Assembly (NCBI GenBank): GCA_001599295.1
Contig: BCGN01000004.1
Coordinates: 178,529 to 242,528 of the forward strand
Length of the DNA stretch: 64,000 nucleotides
Direction: 5' to 3'
From: Sporopachydermia quercuum
Taxonomy: Eukaryota > Ascomycota > Sporopachydermiomycetes > Sporopachydermiales > Sporopachydermiaceae
Below the pieces are notes generated by a model. That model was given only the letters and a program-made list of their open reading frames with translations. It did no database searches and was not told where the DNA came from. The translations under genes and the position numbers were made by a program. Positions 21,701 through 32,229 of this stretch are shown piece by piece. Position 1 is the first letter of the stretch. The number at the start of each line of letters is the position of its first letter.

Positions 21701-22039
21701 AGACCGTTGGTTTTGAAACGTCTCTTCATCATTACACATGCCAAAGATCATATTTACTAAGAAATTACGTATAGCTAGACGTTCATCAACTGGTAGAGCC
21801 TTCCATTTTGATTTAATCAGCTTATCAAGAATCGACAGAGCAATAAACTTAGTTCTTGCATCGGTTGAAAATTGAAGAATTTGATCAACTTTCAACCAAG
21901 NGTCAGGGTTTTCCTGAAATTGAGCCAGCACTCGTTGAGCTGTTTGCTGTTCGTTGCCTCTACCGCTGTACATTGTATCAACAACTTTGTCTAGGAGCTC
22001 AACGTTGAGCTCCTGGGAGAAGTCTAAAATTGATTCCAT
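18797..22039 (-). CDS. CRM1: Exportin-1, nuclear export receptor
   Basis: Crm1 carries leucine-rich NES cargo out of the nucleus together with Ran-GTP. The 1080 residues match the family's length and run through HEAT repeats from the N-terminal importin-beta domain (residues 1-110) to the acidic C-terminus. The most conserved block, [21 protein letters not shown], begins at residue 544. The NES-groove residue equivalent to human C528 is T533 (codon 20443-20441), in the context [14 protein letters not shown]; Saccharomyces also has Thr there. Two ambiguous codons do not break the frame. The Ran-binding partner gene YRB1 lies 14 kb away. Intergenic DNA of 930 bp upstream should hold the promoter. 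Confidence 0.97.
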   Translation of the reverse strand: MESILDFSQELNVELLDKVVDTMYSGRGNEQQTAQRVLAQFQENPDXWLKVDQILQFSTDARTKFIALSILDKLIKSKWKALPVDERLAIRNFLVNMIFGMCNDEETFQNQRSLINKSNLALVQIIKQDWPQDWPTCIKDIIASSHSSMNVCENNMVVFKLLSEEIFDFSAEQITQAKAQNLKKNMGEEFSDIFRLCCEVLEKSPKASLIVATLESILRYIHWIPLGYIFETSILEMISTRFLPLPESRNIALKCLIEISTLVDSNYDTMFQAMFINAVNNINQLIPVDTDLRKNYESSNSTNQEFIQDLSIFLTTFLTNHLNIVETDELNDLNMNVHSYLINISKIDEREIFKVCLDYWFKLVSDLYDEVIKIPKSQNLNPISQLDLMSRFHSGAGAVDPDILKEFPLRKHRYEKILSELRLVIIENMAKPEEVLVVENDEGEIVREFVKESDTIVLYKNMREVLVYLTHLDVMDTKAIMTEKLSKQLDESEWSWHNINTLCWAIGSISGAMNEEMEKRFLVTVIKDLLALTEMKKGKSNKAVVASNIMYIVGQYPRFLKAHWKFLKTVVNKLFEFMHETHEGVQDMACDTFMKITLKCRKHFVVLQEGEHEPFINEIITNLDSITADLQPLQIHVFFEACGLIVASQVNATIRNELLDQLMKSPNLAWKALIQQVSNNTELLTVPDTIKIISNVMKTNVAVCSSMGSYFYPQLQIIYMDMLSLYRIVSQLVSNFVSNDGIIATKTPRVRGLRTIKKEVLKLVETYISKANNLDDVVSNLTPPLLKAVLEDYKTNVPDARDAEVLNCMTTLISRVGSSISEAISIILSNVFEPTLEMINKDFTEYPEHRIEFYKLLREINVKCFQALIQLPGAGFQSLINAVLWSFKHNNFDVESSGLNFAIELLENVSKLPANDFTNAFYQTFFFPIISDTFYVITDPDHKAGFKLQSQLLSKLIDLVENNYIKVPLYQPDEAPSGTSNSEYLKVYLGMMLLNAFPNXEKAQVENFVQGLVSQYKDLPRFRGTLRDFLVQIKQHGGDPTDYLFQDDKEHERKENLRVEREKAMRVGGLLKPSEMEDEE

Positions 22040-22970
22040 TTCTAGGAGAAATCAATGATCGAGTGGAAAAGGAAGGTGAGGATAAGCAAATGGGATTATT
22101 GGTGTAAACTTGATAATTTGATAACTGAATGATAGATTATTGATGATGTTGGTACTAGCTATCTCCACTGCAGTTGAGTTAGCTTAATTGATACTTCAAT
22201 TCTCCTTGGTTCAATTGACCAGATATTAGCCAGTTTTTCAAAAACTCAACTATTAAATAAATGATTGAATCGTGCTTCAAATATATCAGAGATCTTTATC
22301 ATAAAGAGCAACCAATCTATTATAATAAGGGTATAATTACCGATAATCGATGATTGCAAGAGGATTTGATTGTTCTTGTTGTTTTGGTTATTTTGGTCTG
22401 TACTTATTTAATGGTGTTTGCCTTGCCGCTCAAGGTAGAATTTTCATACAAAATAAAATTTGTGATTTGTCCCATCTGGTATCTTACATGTAATTTTAAA
22501 GAGAGAAAAGTTTAGAACTTGGTTTGTGGTTTGAGAGGGGGTTTGTGAAAGATATTTGAGGGTCTACGAATGGTTAATGGGTGTTGAAATGTTATAAATA
22601 AGTATTACGTAATCGTATGGTTGAGGTGTCTGAAAATTTCGGAAATGATATTTATATGAAGAGGAACATCTAATGGCATACGCGAGAGATATACATAAAT
22701 CTAGCACTGATTGTAGATTACTGTAATTAACATAGCCATACTCACAGTTAGACTGTAATTGTAGATTAGATATTGCCTAGCGTGCGGTTCGGCTTTACTA
22801 TTGAAACTACTAATCATCATCGTATATAAAAACTATTGTCAATAAATTATTCATTCCTCATATACACATTCATATTAAATATTAATACGCATTTCTTACG
22901 TTGAATCCCATTACTTCTCTTTATCACACTCCTTTATATACCATGCAACTCATTTGCTCTATGCCTGTAA
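22040..22970. other. Upstream region of CRM1
   Basis: 931 bp between two minus-strand genes. It contains a TTACGTAATC motif near 22604-22613 and AT-rich runs. No gene seen. Confidence 0.5.
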
Positions 22971-24713
22971 TCAATGTCCTTTGAATAAATACCCTCCAAC
23001 AACAACACCCTTATACAAAAACTGCTTATCCACATTATAATCATCTCCCTGCGCTTTCTTTATGGCTTCTTTAAGGTCATTCAACTCTTCAAACATGGGC
23101 TCCTTCAATGCAGCAGTTGGCTTGATTCTCAATCTGAAGTCATACCTCAAAAGCTCAGCTGCGACCGTAAGTATTCTATGTATATCATCTATCTCGTCGT
23201 TACGAGAACTTCGCGTTACGATTTCGGGTAGAGTTTTCTTAAGAGACTCGGAAACAAACAGAACTGGCTCCAAAGATGGCGAAACAGGTGAGATACCCGG
23301 TGATGACGGAGAATTGGTAATACTATCAACAGAAAGAGCGTTCATTTGTTTTTCGAAAGTATGTACAAATTGCTCAACGTGTCGCTTAGTAGGAGAATTA
23401 CTAGAGAGATACAAGTTGCTATCACAATAGTTATAATTGTCCCATTCGCCATTCAATCGTTCTTGCTTCTCTTTACCAGAGCTACTATTACCATTCCCTA
23501 AACCTAGAAAAGTCAAGAAATTCTTTTTATGAGGCACAGCAGCATTCCCACCTTCAATCTCGGCACAAGTTTCTTTGATCCATTGAACAAATAACTTGAA
23601 GTCTTTATTGTCTTTCATTTCACTATTGGGTTTCGATAGGTACAACTCAACAACAGATCGTTCAGGCATACCAATAAACGTACTCATGGTCTCAATCAAC
23701 GACTTCACAACGTTGAATTTATACCCACAGCTGTCGGCATATCCTTCTAAATTGTTATTTAACGCTCCATTNTGGTCTTTCAGCTTCTGTTGCTGATTGC
23801 TATTCAGTCTTTGAAGATTTGGTTCATATCTACTGCTTATAGATGTTCTGGCAAAAAATATTGGACGTTTCAAGAACATGGCTGCTATAATACAACCTGC
23901 TGACCATAAATCAACCTCAATGCCATAATCATTATAGTTGAACAGTAGCTCAGGTGCTCTATAATGTCTAGAACAAATATAGGTAGTAGTGATACTATTA
24001 GTACCTGGATTCTTGTTCAGTTTCTTTGCTGAGCCGAAATCACACACTTTGAGTCTCATAGTTCTAGGATCAACAAGGATATTAGGTGGTTTTATGTCAC
24101 GATGACAAATATTGAGTGATTCCAAGTATTCTAAACACTTGAGCAGTTGATAAGTGTAAATTTTGATCTCTATAGCTGATAACCTTTTACCTGAATGTAG
24201 AACTTTACTGAGATTTAACGGCATCAATTCAAGTACCATATTGTAAAACAATTCGCTGCTGAAATCATCAATTGAAAAATCACTCGAAGGATCGTCTTTC
24301 CTGTCCGTGTAGAAATATAGAAGATTGGCAACTGTAGGATGAGAAATTTCTTTCAGTATTTCCAATTCACGGAACTTGTATTTCGAATCCTGTAGTTGAA
24401 CTTTTATCGCTACTCGCTTTTTTATAGGTGACATAGCTGTAGTAACTTCAGTATCAGCAGTCGTCGAACCCTCTTTATTGTTAATTGTCGTATGACTATC
24501 CAAGCTCTTGCCATTCTTACACACTTGATATGTCTTATACTCTTGTCGGTAACCCGTCTCTTCAACAGTTACTTCATAGACGCTGCCAAAAGCTCCTTTT
24601 CCAAGTAGACATTTATCCGAAATCTTCAGTGCCAGTTTCTTCCCATTTCTGTCAAGTACGTTGTGGCAATAGACCTTTTGGTTTACCAACCATTGATTGA
24701 CTAGTCCATCCAT
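22971..24713 (-). CDS. GSK3-family protein kinase with large insertions
   Basis: A Ser/Thr kinase of the GSK3/shaggy group (yeast relatives Mck1, Rim11, Mrk1, Ygk3), which control meiosis, stress responses and protein stability. Catalytic features are intact: glycine loop GKGAFG at 38-43, VAIK lysine K104, HRD at 204-206 and DFG at 225-227. GSK3 hallmarks are RELEIL, CHRDIKPPNILVDP and the loop TYICSRHYRAPE with activating Tyr Y245. The three basic residues of the primed-substrate pocket are R115, R205 and K230. It is unusual in having about 45 extra residues between the glycine loop and VAIK. It also has long low-complexity insertions in the C-lobe (about 290-330 and 400-480), which give 580 residues against the usual 370-420. 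The usual GTP-T segment after helix F is replaced. I cannot assign a single orthologue. Confidence 0.88.
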   Translation of the reverse strand: MDGLVNQWLVNQKVYCHNVLDRNGKKLALKISDKCLLGKGAFGSVYEVTVEETGYRQEYKTYQVCKNGKSLDSHTTINNKEGSTTADTEVTTAMSPIKKRVAIKVQLQDSKYKFRELEILKEISHPTVANLLYFYTDRKDDPSSDFSIDDFSSELFYNMVLELMPLNLSKVLHSGKRLSAIEIKIYTYQLLKCLEYLESLNICHRDIKPPNILVDPRTMRLKVCDFGSAKKLNKNPGTNSITTTYICSRHYRAPELLFNYNDYGIEVDLWSAGCIIAAMFLKRPIFFARTSISSRYEPNLQRLNSNQQQKLKDXNGALNNNLEGYADSCGYKFNVVKSLIETMSTFIGMPERSVVELYLSKPNSEMKDNKDFKLFVQWIKETCAEIEGGNAAVPHKKNFLTFLGLGNGNSSSGKEKQERLNGEWDNYNYCDSNLYLSSNSPTKRHVEQFVHTFEKQMNALSVDSITNSPSSPGISPVSPSLEPVLFVSESLKKTLPEIVTRSSRNDEIDDIHRILTVAAELLRYDFRLRIKPTAALKEPMFEELNDLKEAIKKAQGDDYNVDKQFLYKGVVVGGYLFKGH

Positions 24714-25512
24714 TGTATCAGGTTTTGGTGTATTAACTAGGAAAGCGACTCAAGCATGAATCAATGAATAAATAACAACGCTATCAATAGTATAACACNG
24801 AAATACTGCCAAATACACCACAAATGCACAAATTAATGCTTTCTATAGCTGGAAGCTGATCTCTCTTGCCTCCTCAAACAAACAACCTAACAGCTGAATA
24901 TCAATTGCTTGGTCCTCGTATGTTAATCAGTTATCTATCCATCTAGCATACCAATCAATAATGAGAGAATATNCGAATCCTAACAGCAGGAAATCAACGG
25001 TATAAATATTCTGCAACGAAAGAGTCTTGCGGAATATTTTTTATAAAGCAATAATGATCTAAAGAATAGGAGGAATAGGAAACTGGTCTTCTGAGTCTTT
25101 TGTGATGCCCCTCTTTTGTGCAGGGTGTTTATAATACAAATTAAAGGAGAGAGCAATCCCACTATAGATTTCCCAATTGAGATATAAACAGGTAGCTAGC
25201 TAGCTCTAGCATCACACAACAAGAAAAAAATTAGTTGTATGGAAAACTTTAACCTTAAGTGAAACTGGAATATTCAATCACGTGATAAATACGGATCCGG
25301 GTAACACACTATTTATTCATCGCCAACAAGATTGCACAAATATGTGACAAACTTCATTTGAAAGACATAAGTGACTGCTACGATGGAAAGGTGTCAACAT
25401 TACGATAACAATAAAACGAAAATCGGTGTAATTAATGAATTGGGGTAAGCGGGTAGTNCTGGACTGTTGTGATAGTGCATCTAGACTTTAGAGGAGACAG
25501 ATTATTGAAAAA
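24714..25512. other. Divergent promoter region, kinase and MRPS18
   Basis: About 800 bp shared by two divergent genes. It holds a CACGTG palindrome and a Reb1-like site, listed separately, and an AGCTAGCTAGCT tract near 25194. No further gene is seen; the frame at 24980-25162 is unconvincing. Confidence 0.55.
25278..25304. promoter_or_regulatory. CACGTG (Cbf1-type) and Reb1-like sites
   Basis: ATCACGTGAT is centred at 25279-25284 and CCGGGTAA lies at 25297-25304, only 12 bp further. Cbf1 binds RTCACGTG and Reb1 binds CCGGGTAA in yeasts; both can open promoter chromatin. The pair sits about 210-230 bp before MRPS18 and 570 bp before the kinase. Binding is inferred. Confidence 0.55.
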
Positions 25513-26190
25513 ATGTTCACCAGCATCACCAGACTTAATGTTGTCAGGTCTTTCACTGGATTGAGAACTCAACAAAGCTTGAGAATGTTATCTTCAAGCG
25601 GAATCTTGAACGACCAACGAGGGATACCTACCAAAAGCAATCCTATATTTGATACAAATGTCAAAAGAGCAAGAACCAATAGTGGTTTTTCAGGAGTCAA
25701 TTTTAACAGTAATCCTGTAGATCAATTAATCAACAAAGATGGTATTAGAACAGTAAAGTATATTCTTCACGCCAGATTTTCCAAGAACAACATGCATTTG
25801 ACATTTTCTTCCGTGGAAGAAGATGTGAACTATTTGGAAAAGAACGCAGATNAAGATTTCAACACACAAGTTCTTTATTATCTGAATCTACCACAGCGAG
25901 TGCGATTGACAATGACATGTGGATCTGGTGGATACAAAGGCTATCTACGAGGAGAGTATGAATCTGCATATCAATCATCATCAAGGTTGTTTTCATTAAT
26001 TCAACAGAAAGGTTATTTGAACGCCGATATTGAAATAGTTTTCAAAGGTTTTGGCAAATGTCGAATGGGGTTTCAAGATTCTTTACTAGGTAAAGAAGGT
26101 GAGAAGATACGTCCTTTTATTACCAAGATATGTGATGCTACCCCTATCAAGATGGGTGGTGTTAAAGCTCCGAGACCTAGAAGGGTTTAA
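25513..26190 (+). CDS. MRPS18: Mitochondrial small ribosomal subunit protein uS11m
   Basis: uS11m sits on the platform of the mitochondrial small subunit. The 225 residues have a Ser/Arg-rich presequence of about 30-40 residues, a variable middle, and a C-terminal uS11 domain. Recognition rests on KYILHARFSKNNMHLTFS, and on the GGYKGYLRGEYESAYQSS and IEIVFKGFGKCR segments. The C-terminal ATPIKMGGVKAPRPRRV is the uS11 family ending. One codon (NAA near 25852) is ambiguous. The length agrees with yeast Mrps18. Confidence 0.92.
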   Translation: MFTSITRLNVVRSFTGLRTQQSLRMLSSSGILNDQRGIPTKSNPIFDTNVKRARTNSGFSGVNFNSNPVDQLINKDGIRTVKYILHARFSKNNMHLTFSSVEEDVNYLEKNADXDFNTQVLYYLNLPQRVRLTMTCGSGGYKGYLRGEYESAYQSSSRLFSLIQQKGYLNADIEIVFKGFGKCRMGFQDSLLGKEGEKIRPFITKICDATPIKMGGVKAPRPRRV

Positions 26191-26902
26191 TTGCTCTTTA
26201 GCTTGTATATATGAAGAAATAATTGAAATTCTGTGGGACCTTTGTAGTTTACGGAAAACTAAGAACTTAGATACTCAAGTTTAGCATAGAAAGCGTAGAC
26301 CATATTGGAGATCAATCTTTTGTAGAACTTATTAAATCAGATGATATATATTTCATGCTTTTTTCAGCCATCTACTAGCATTATAGCTGACCCATTGAAC
26401 CATTAGCTGCCATCATGTATTATGACAATGAACTCCAAATCGTCTTGTACTTTTGGTTCTGTCGTAACATAAAGTCTCGGTACAATAGCTTACTAAAAAG
26501 AGTTTGTCACNTGACTTTCATGTGATATTATGTAGGACAGAAGAAAAGAATTTTTTTAGAGTGTCACAAGTTTTAACTCTTACGTTTACCGTAACTGGAA
26601 ATTAATTTATTATGTTTTTGTTGGTTTTTTATGACATTCCTTTATGGGACATACCCACGCTAACAATTCCGCCCAAGGGAAGACCGCTCAGAATGGAAAA
26701 CCAAGCAAGAGCATGGAGACAACCCTTTCTCATACTGTCACTAACTGTTTGGATCTATCTTCTGACTTCATTTTCAGGTTTAATTCACACTCCTTCTTTG
26801 TTTATTGTTAATAACATCTGGATCTATAAAAGCCTGGTATATTTATTGTCGTTGTTGACTTCAGCATAAGCATATAAATATTAAATTCACAACTCAGGAA
26901 CA
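26191..26902. other. Upstream region of RPL25
   Basis: 712 bp with no supported gene. The 85-codon frame at 26612-26869 ends 34 bp before the RPL25 start and is hydrophobic and AT-biased; I treat it as leader or promoter sequence. I do not see a clear Rap1 or Tbf1 site. Confidence 0.45.
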
Positions 26903-27858
26903 ATGGCTGGTATGTATTGATTGTACAGAAAATGATATCAACAAAAGTCGAAGTCAGAGAGTTTTGGGAGGACAGGATAGAAGGTCAGAAGAAAACTCAA
27001 TAAGCTATCAACAGTTATAAATCAAAAGCTAGGTAGACTCGAACAACTATACAGTATACACATTTGGATTTAGAGCAGTTCGATGTAAGGAAATGAAATG
27101 ATATTATGATACACAANCTTTCAGCATACATCACTGTTTAAACGATTAGAGGGTTATTTCACGTACAACATATCGAACCACTTTTTTCTCGTTTCGCACT
27201 CTCATTAAGACTGTCGAAACTTTTATGGACACCATGCAAGAATCCATTAGTCAAAACAACAGCAAAACTCTGATGCATTTCGCATAGGAAGTTAGCGTTA
27301 CACTCAACAAATATAGCAAATCAGCGGTTGCAATATGCCTTCAACACTTTCACTCATGAAGCTACCAAACTCATTGATCTCAATAGACATCGCACGCAAA
27401 ATTATCTCTCATCTGAATTTATTACTAACATATCTATAGCTACCAAAGCTTCTAACGCTAAGAAGGCTGCCCTTAAGGGTGTCCAATCCAGCAAGGTCCA
27501 AAAGGTGCGAACTTCTACCTCTTTCCACCGCCCCAAGACTTTACAACTTGCCAGAAGCCCCAAGTACCAACGCAAGACTGTCGCACACTACCCACGTCTT
27601 GATGAATTTAAGGTGATTAGTCAACCTTGGACTTCTGAAACCGCCATGAAGTTGGTTGAAGACTCAAACACTTTAGTTTTCATTGTTGACATCAAGTCTA
27701 ACAAGAGACAAATCAAGGAAGCCGTTAAGAAGCTCTACAGTGTTGAAGCCGAAAAGGTCAGAACTTTGATCAAGCCTAACGGAACCAAGAAGGCCTACGT
27801 GAAGTTGACTGCCGATTACGATGCTTTGGACGTTGCCAACAAGATTGGATATATCTAA
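26903..27858 (+). CDS. RPL25: Cytosolic ribosomal protein uL23 (L25), spliced
   Basis: uL23 lies at the polypeptide exit of the 60S subunit and is a docking site for nascent-chain factors. Exon 1 is only 7 nt (26903-26909, ATG GCT G). The intron is 530 nt, with donor GTATGT, branch TACTAAC at 27423-27429 and acceptor TAG at 27439. Exon 2 is 27440-27858. The spliced product has 141 residues, the size of yeast L25. The body matches the family throughout, including [25 protein letters not shown] and the near-invariant end [19 protein letters not shown]. Codon use is strongly biased to AAG, GCC and GTC, as expected of a highly expressed gene. A long intron right behind the start is usual for yeast ribosomal protein genes. 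Confidence 0.97.
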
Positions 27859-28445
27859 TGGTTTTACAACTATATAATTTATATTGGGTGTGTTTATTCA
27901 ATTTTAAAGCAGTTTAAGATCATCATGTATAGTCTAACAAGGACTTAATTAAATAATTGTTGTAGATTTATATTGTTATAGGTTTATTGTATTGATTATA
28001 GAACAAGTTATAGGGAAGATAGTAGTTGTTCCTTTCGAAGTGTAAGGTACTGAAGTGTCTATAGTATCTCGGCTTCTAGTATCTTAAGCAGAGGAAAAGT
28101 CAGAGTAGCTTTCTGCCACACATACCTTCATTCCGTTTCCTATGTTTTCATTTATAGATGAATTGGTACTTGATTCAAGGAAAAGAGCCCAGCAGCTATT
28201 AGCCTCAGTTATGCCATAGTTAAAGCATGAAGCATATTGATATATCTCACGATTTTTGATGATAGAAAAACTGGAAATTGTGAAAATTCCTTTTGAACAA
28301 GTTGGCAGCGAGGTTCCGAGTTCCATTATCCCTTTTTGGAGAGTAAGATGAACAACCAACAGGTATGTCGTGTATAATTCCTACAATCATGGAAACATAT
28401 TGTATCATAATAAATAAATAAGTATTACTACTACTAAATCGTTAC
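27859..28445. other. Convergent intergenic region
   Basis: 587 bp between the 3' ends of RPL25 and malate dehydrogenase. A 91-codon minus frame (28084-28359) has no recognisable content. Nothing else is seen. Confidence 0.45.
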
Positions 28446-29435
28446 TTAGATCTTAGGAGAAGTGATGAATTCAGCACCTTTGGTGATAGAACCCTTTAAT
28501 TCAGCAACGGCTTCTTCGACAAGCTTCTTTTCAGCTTCACTAGTTTCAGTGAGAACATTCTTAATGCCAGTAACACCATCCTTGCCTAATTCAACAGGAA
28601 GTGAGAAGAATTCAACACCCAATTCCTTGGAGATTGCTTCACCACCGGGGACACCAGGAAGGTAAACAAATGATGGAGTAGGATCAACCTTTTCACCAGC
28701 AGCTGCCTTCAAGATTGATTCAGAGAACTTGAAACCAGCATAAGCCATAGAAAGAGTAGCAGATCCAAGACCATTCTTGGCTTTGACGACTTCGTCACCA
28801 CCAAATTGAATGTGGTTGATAAGAGCATNTAACTCTTCAGGTGATAGCTTAGCATATAATTCAGATGATCCCAACGAGATCAATGGAACAATGGTCTTAC
28901 CGGAGTGACCACCAATGACAGGAACTGCGAAATCTTCTGGCTTCTTGGATAAAAGCTCAGCAACAAAAGTGTTGGCTCTAACGACATCTAAAGTAGTGAC
29001 ACCGAACAATTTCAATGGGTTGAAAACACCAGCCTTCTTTAGAACTTCTGCAGCAATTGGCACAGTGGAGTTAACAGGGTTTGAGATGATTAAAACAAAG
29101 GCATTTGGAGCATAGTCAGCAACACCTTGAACTAAATCACGGACAATTCCTGCATTGATTTTGAATAAATCATCTCTGGTCATACCTGGCTTTCTTGGGA
29201 TACCAGCAGGGATAACAACTAAATCAGCATCGGTGAATGCATCCTTGATGCCATTATCAGCTGGTAAATGACCACTAGCCTTGGCTGAGGTTGAGATATG
29301 AGCTAAATCTTGAGCAACACCAGGTGAGTTAACAACATCGTATAAAGATAACTCATCAACATATGGTGAAAGCTTGAATAAAAGTGATAATGGTTGACCA
29401 ATACCACCAGCGGCTCCAGCAACAACAACCTTCAT
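28446..29435 (-). CDS. Malate dehydrogenase, probably cytosolic
   Basis: It interconverts malate and oxaloacetate with NAD. The 329 residues start directly with the dinucleotide fold, [17 protein letters not shown] at 3-19, and continue with the substrate loop [13 protein letters not shown] and the catalytic-His motif [14 protein letters not shown]. There is no presequence before the fold, and the C-terminus ends SPKI, not an SKL-type peroxisomal signal. By sequence it is therefore the cytosolic isoform used in gluconeogenesis and redox shuttling. I see no branch site upstream that would add a hidden targeting exon. An AGGGG stress-response-type element lies near 29651, about 216 bp upstream. 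The ambiguous codon near 28829 does not affect the call. Confidence 0.95.
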   Translation of the reverse strand: MKVVVAGAAGGIGQPLSLLFKLSPYVDELSLYDVVNSPGVAQDLAHISTSAKASGHLPADNGIKDAFTDADLVVIPAGIPRKPGMTRDDLFKINAGIVRDLVQGVADYAPNAFVLIISNPVNSTVPIAAEVLKKAGVFNPLKLFGVTTLDVVRANTFVAELLSKKPEDFAVPVIGGHSGKTIVPLISLGSSELYAKLSPEELXALINHIQFGGDEVVKAKNGLGSATLSMAYAGFKFSESILKAAAGEKVDPTPSFVYLPGVPGGEAISKELGVEFFSLPVELGKDGVTGIKNVLTETSEAEKKLVEEAVAELKGSITKGAEFITSPKI

Positions 29436-31165
29436 ATTTGTATAGTATATAGTAAGTGTAGTAGTAATAATGCAGTAGTTATATACCTATTGTATATAAT
29501 TGACTAGTATAATTTTATAATGATGATGTCAAATAGTTAATATATAAAACTATTCTATTATTTTTTCATCTTCTGAGACAACATATTCATCTACAAGGCA
29601 AAGAAACAATCTGTGGGGAAGAACTGGGGAATCTCACTTATTTATACAAGAGGGGAAATATGTATATACTGATTACGAAATTTCACCTTATTAGCCATGT
29701 GAAGGTTGGGTAATTGTGTGACAAATGCGTGGTATTGTAACTACTTGGAAGTGAGAAAAACGTTGGGCAATGCGCAAAACATATAATGATTTATAAGGAT
29801 ATATTGATATTTCTATAAGTGAGAAAGGTTTTTGATGGTTTATTAGTTAGATTGATAAAGATAAATGAAGCTGTCGATGGCATTCTTGATGAGAAGCTAT
29901 TTTCTCGTTGGCGACAATTCAACTGCAATGAAGTGTAGCGTAGAGCTGAATAAGGAAATATTGGACTAAAGAGGGAACTCATGTATGTTAAGAAAGGAAA
30001 TAACAGACAGAATAAGCAATTATGAGGAGATTATAGGATGAGGAGAAGATTGGATGAGGATTGAGAAAATAATACGTTTCACTTGACAAGAATCAGTATG
30101 ATTAGATACGCTGGATAGTGGTGGAGTGTTGGCAGTTCCTGATGTTCGTTTTTGGAATAAGTTTATGGTATATTAACATGGAAATTTGTTGCTAAATACA
30201 CGATATTTGCTTGGTAGTATTACCCCACATATCGCACTAATAGTTAGCGAACTGTTGAAATTACACGCCTTTCGGTTAACTGAATAGTTTTCAAGTGGAT
30301 TTTGATCCTACTTTCGTACTTTATCTATGATGATCGAAAATCATGCCAAATTATCTTATTGAAAGGATAAAATATCAACCTATGCACCAATTTATCATGG
30401 ATAATGTAGATAACCTTTAGCTCATCTCATTGAACCCGGAGAAGGTCGGAATTATCTGTCATCATGGGTACTTGCTATGGGGAATATCGGACATTGATTG
30501 AAAATGATTGGGAAAACTCGGGTTGTATATATGCANGAACATGTAGAATATGAAGATAAGTGCAGCATTNTGTACCTACAATTGATTAATGGAAGAATGG
30601 TTAGTGAAAAGAGATGGCATGAAAACCATATGAAATCTAACGAAAAAGTTTACGAAAAGCAAAAGGAGAGCTGTAAGAGTTGTATTTAATATTTGTTTAT
30701 CAATTCCATATTAGGTGTCTATTATTGTTTCAAATTGAAAAGCCATTTTCCTCCAAATATGGACTTCATGGTTCTTCCTCCCATGCTTTCATACTTGCAT
30801 GCAGGTTATATGCATGATCTGAGATATTGCACAATTNTCTGGATCACCGGAAAAGAAGACTTCCTCAGTATATTAAAAATGCCAATTCTTTACGTACATG
30901 AGAATGAATAAATCCGGGGTATTTTATAAGAAGATGTGGCTGATTCAAAGCAAGCAATTGATAACTTTTAAAAGGCAATAGAAGAATGGAGTGATTGGAT
31001 GAGGAGATTAATAATTGAATTAGATGATTAATGTTATACTTTGAATCAGGATACATTATATCTATCCCGAGTACATCCGAAAGTGATGAGAGGTGGAAGT
31101 AAGGAAATGAATAGCGTGAATAAGGATTATTAGGGGTACTGATACTAGGATTCAACAGATTTATG

Positions 31166-31459
31166 TTATTCTAGTATTTTTTCTTTCTGGGATTCATTGA
31201 TATCGCGGACCTGATTTTGCAGAACTGCTCTCGCGGAATTCAATTGACTACCTAAGTGTCTCCAACTATCTAATGTAGATGTACCAGAAATTGTGTAACT
31301 TATATACGAAATACATGACGTTGCACCACTGGTTGAGTAGAGAGAAGTGATCAATAAAAGAAACATCATTATTACTACCAATACTATTATTGAGCGAACA
31401 TGGATTATGNCTTGAACAGCAGTGTAGCTCATGGCATTCAGACCTTCAGGTGATCTCAT
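31166..31459 (-). CDS. Small putative single-pass membrane protein, 97 residues
   Basis: The frame has a true ATG at 31459. A strongly hydrophobic segment, IIVLVVIMMFLLLITSLYS at about 24-42, is followed by a Ser/Thr-rich stretch. The polar amphipathic tail, with SQLNSARAVLQNQVRDINES, could form a coiled coil. This arrangement resembles small ER or Golgi membrane proteins, but I cannot name a family. One codon is ambiguous. It could still be a chance frame. Confidence 0.35.
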   Translation of the reverse strand: MRSPEGLNAMSYTAVQXIIHVRSIIVLVVIMMFLLLITSLYSTSGATSCISYISYTISGTSTLDSWRHLGSQLNSARAVLQNQVRDINESQKEKILE

Positions 31460-31759
31460 GTCGTCACTCGAGAGTTGTTACTATCGAAAGATTGTCTAAT
31501 CATTAACCAACAACCCCCTCTCTCATGTGACCGCAATTACTCCCTGCCACTTCGATAAAAGTTATAATTCATTCATGAAAAGCGTAGTGTATAGAAATTG
31601 TTTGTATGTAAGAATAATCTACTATTTGAATGATACTTAAATTTCTGACTTGATATTATAGCAAACCATATGAATAAACAGTGTTTATACATTTTTTAGA
31701 AACTATCAATTGTATGCAAATAACAAAGTGTTCAGTTCATAATCACTCACGCTAGAGTG

Positions 31760-31984
31760 ATGGATATAGCACGTTTCTTTCCATTCCTCAAAGTGGACTC
31801 CATTAATCTAAAATTAATTTTGCTCCTCGCTTTTAATCTATGGAGAGTAGATATCATTGTAGCTGCATTATCTAGATATTTTGTTTTGTTACCTTTTCGC
31901 AGTAGCAGACATAGTGCTAAAAATCAGGGTGAGAACACCTTTGCTTCATCAAAACATCACATCAAATCGCATAAGCATAATTAA
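31760..31984 (+). CDS. Small hypothetical ORF with hydrophobic centre
   Basis: 74 codons from ATG 31760, with a hydrophobic middle (LKLILLLAFNLWRVDIIVAA) and a basic His/Lys-rich C-terminus. Unrecognised, and close to the size expected by chance. Confidence 0.18.
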   Translation: MDIARFFPFLKVDSINLKLILLLAFNLWRVDIIVAALSRYFVLLPFRSSRHSAKNQGENTFASSKHHIKSHKHN

Positions 31985-32229
31985 GCAGTCAAGCATTTAA
32001 CTAAAAGTATCATATTCCTTTCCAAAAGCATGTGAGCGTAAGTACCAGGCAATCTGGGGTCAATGTGTTGTTATCATGGTCACCATGAAGTCAGCGACTT
32101 TCCCTTTGCTTTCCTACTCTTTGCTTTCCTACTCTTTCCTTTCCTTTCCTTGTATTTGCCTTCCCATTTACTGCACATTCACTTCTTAACACCAGGACCA
32201 TTTCATTCAACTACCCAAACGCTTACTAT

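Larger units (their letters stand above)
29436..32229. other. Long intergenic region with two small candidate ORFs
   Basis: A 2.8-kb region between malate dehydrogenase and NTH1. Candidates at 31166-31459 (minus) and 31760-31984 (plus) are listed. A 15-bp direct repeat TTTGCTTTCCTACTC occurs twice at 32105-32134. The frames at 30498-30911 are interrupted by N bases and unconvincing. Confidence 0.45.

Noticed and set aside
26612-26869. 85-codon frame just before RPL25
   Set aside because: It occupies the expected core promoter of a ribosomal protein gene and is hydrophobic by AT bias.
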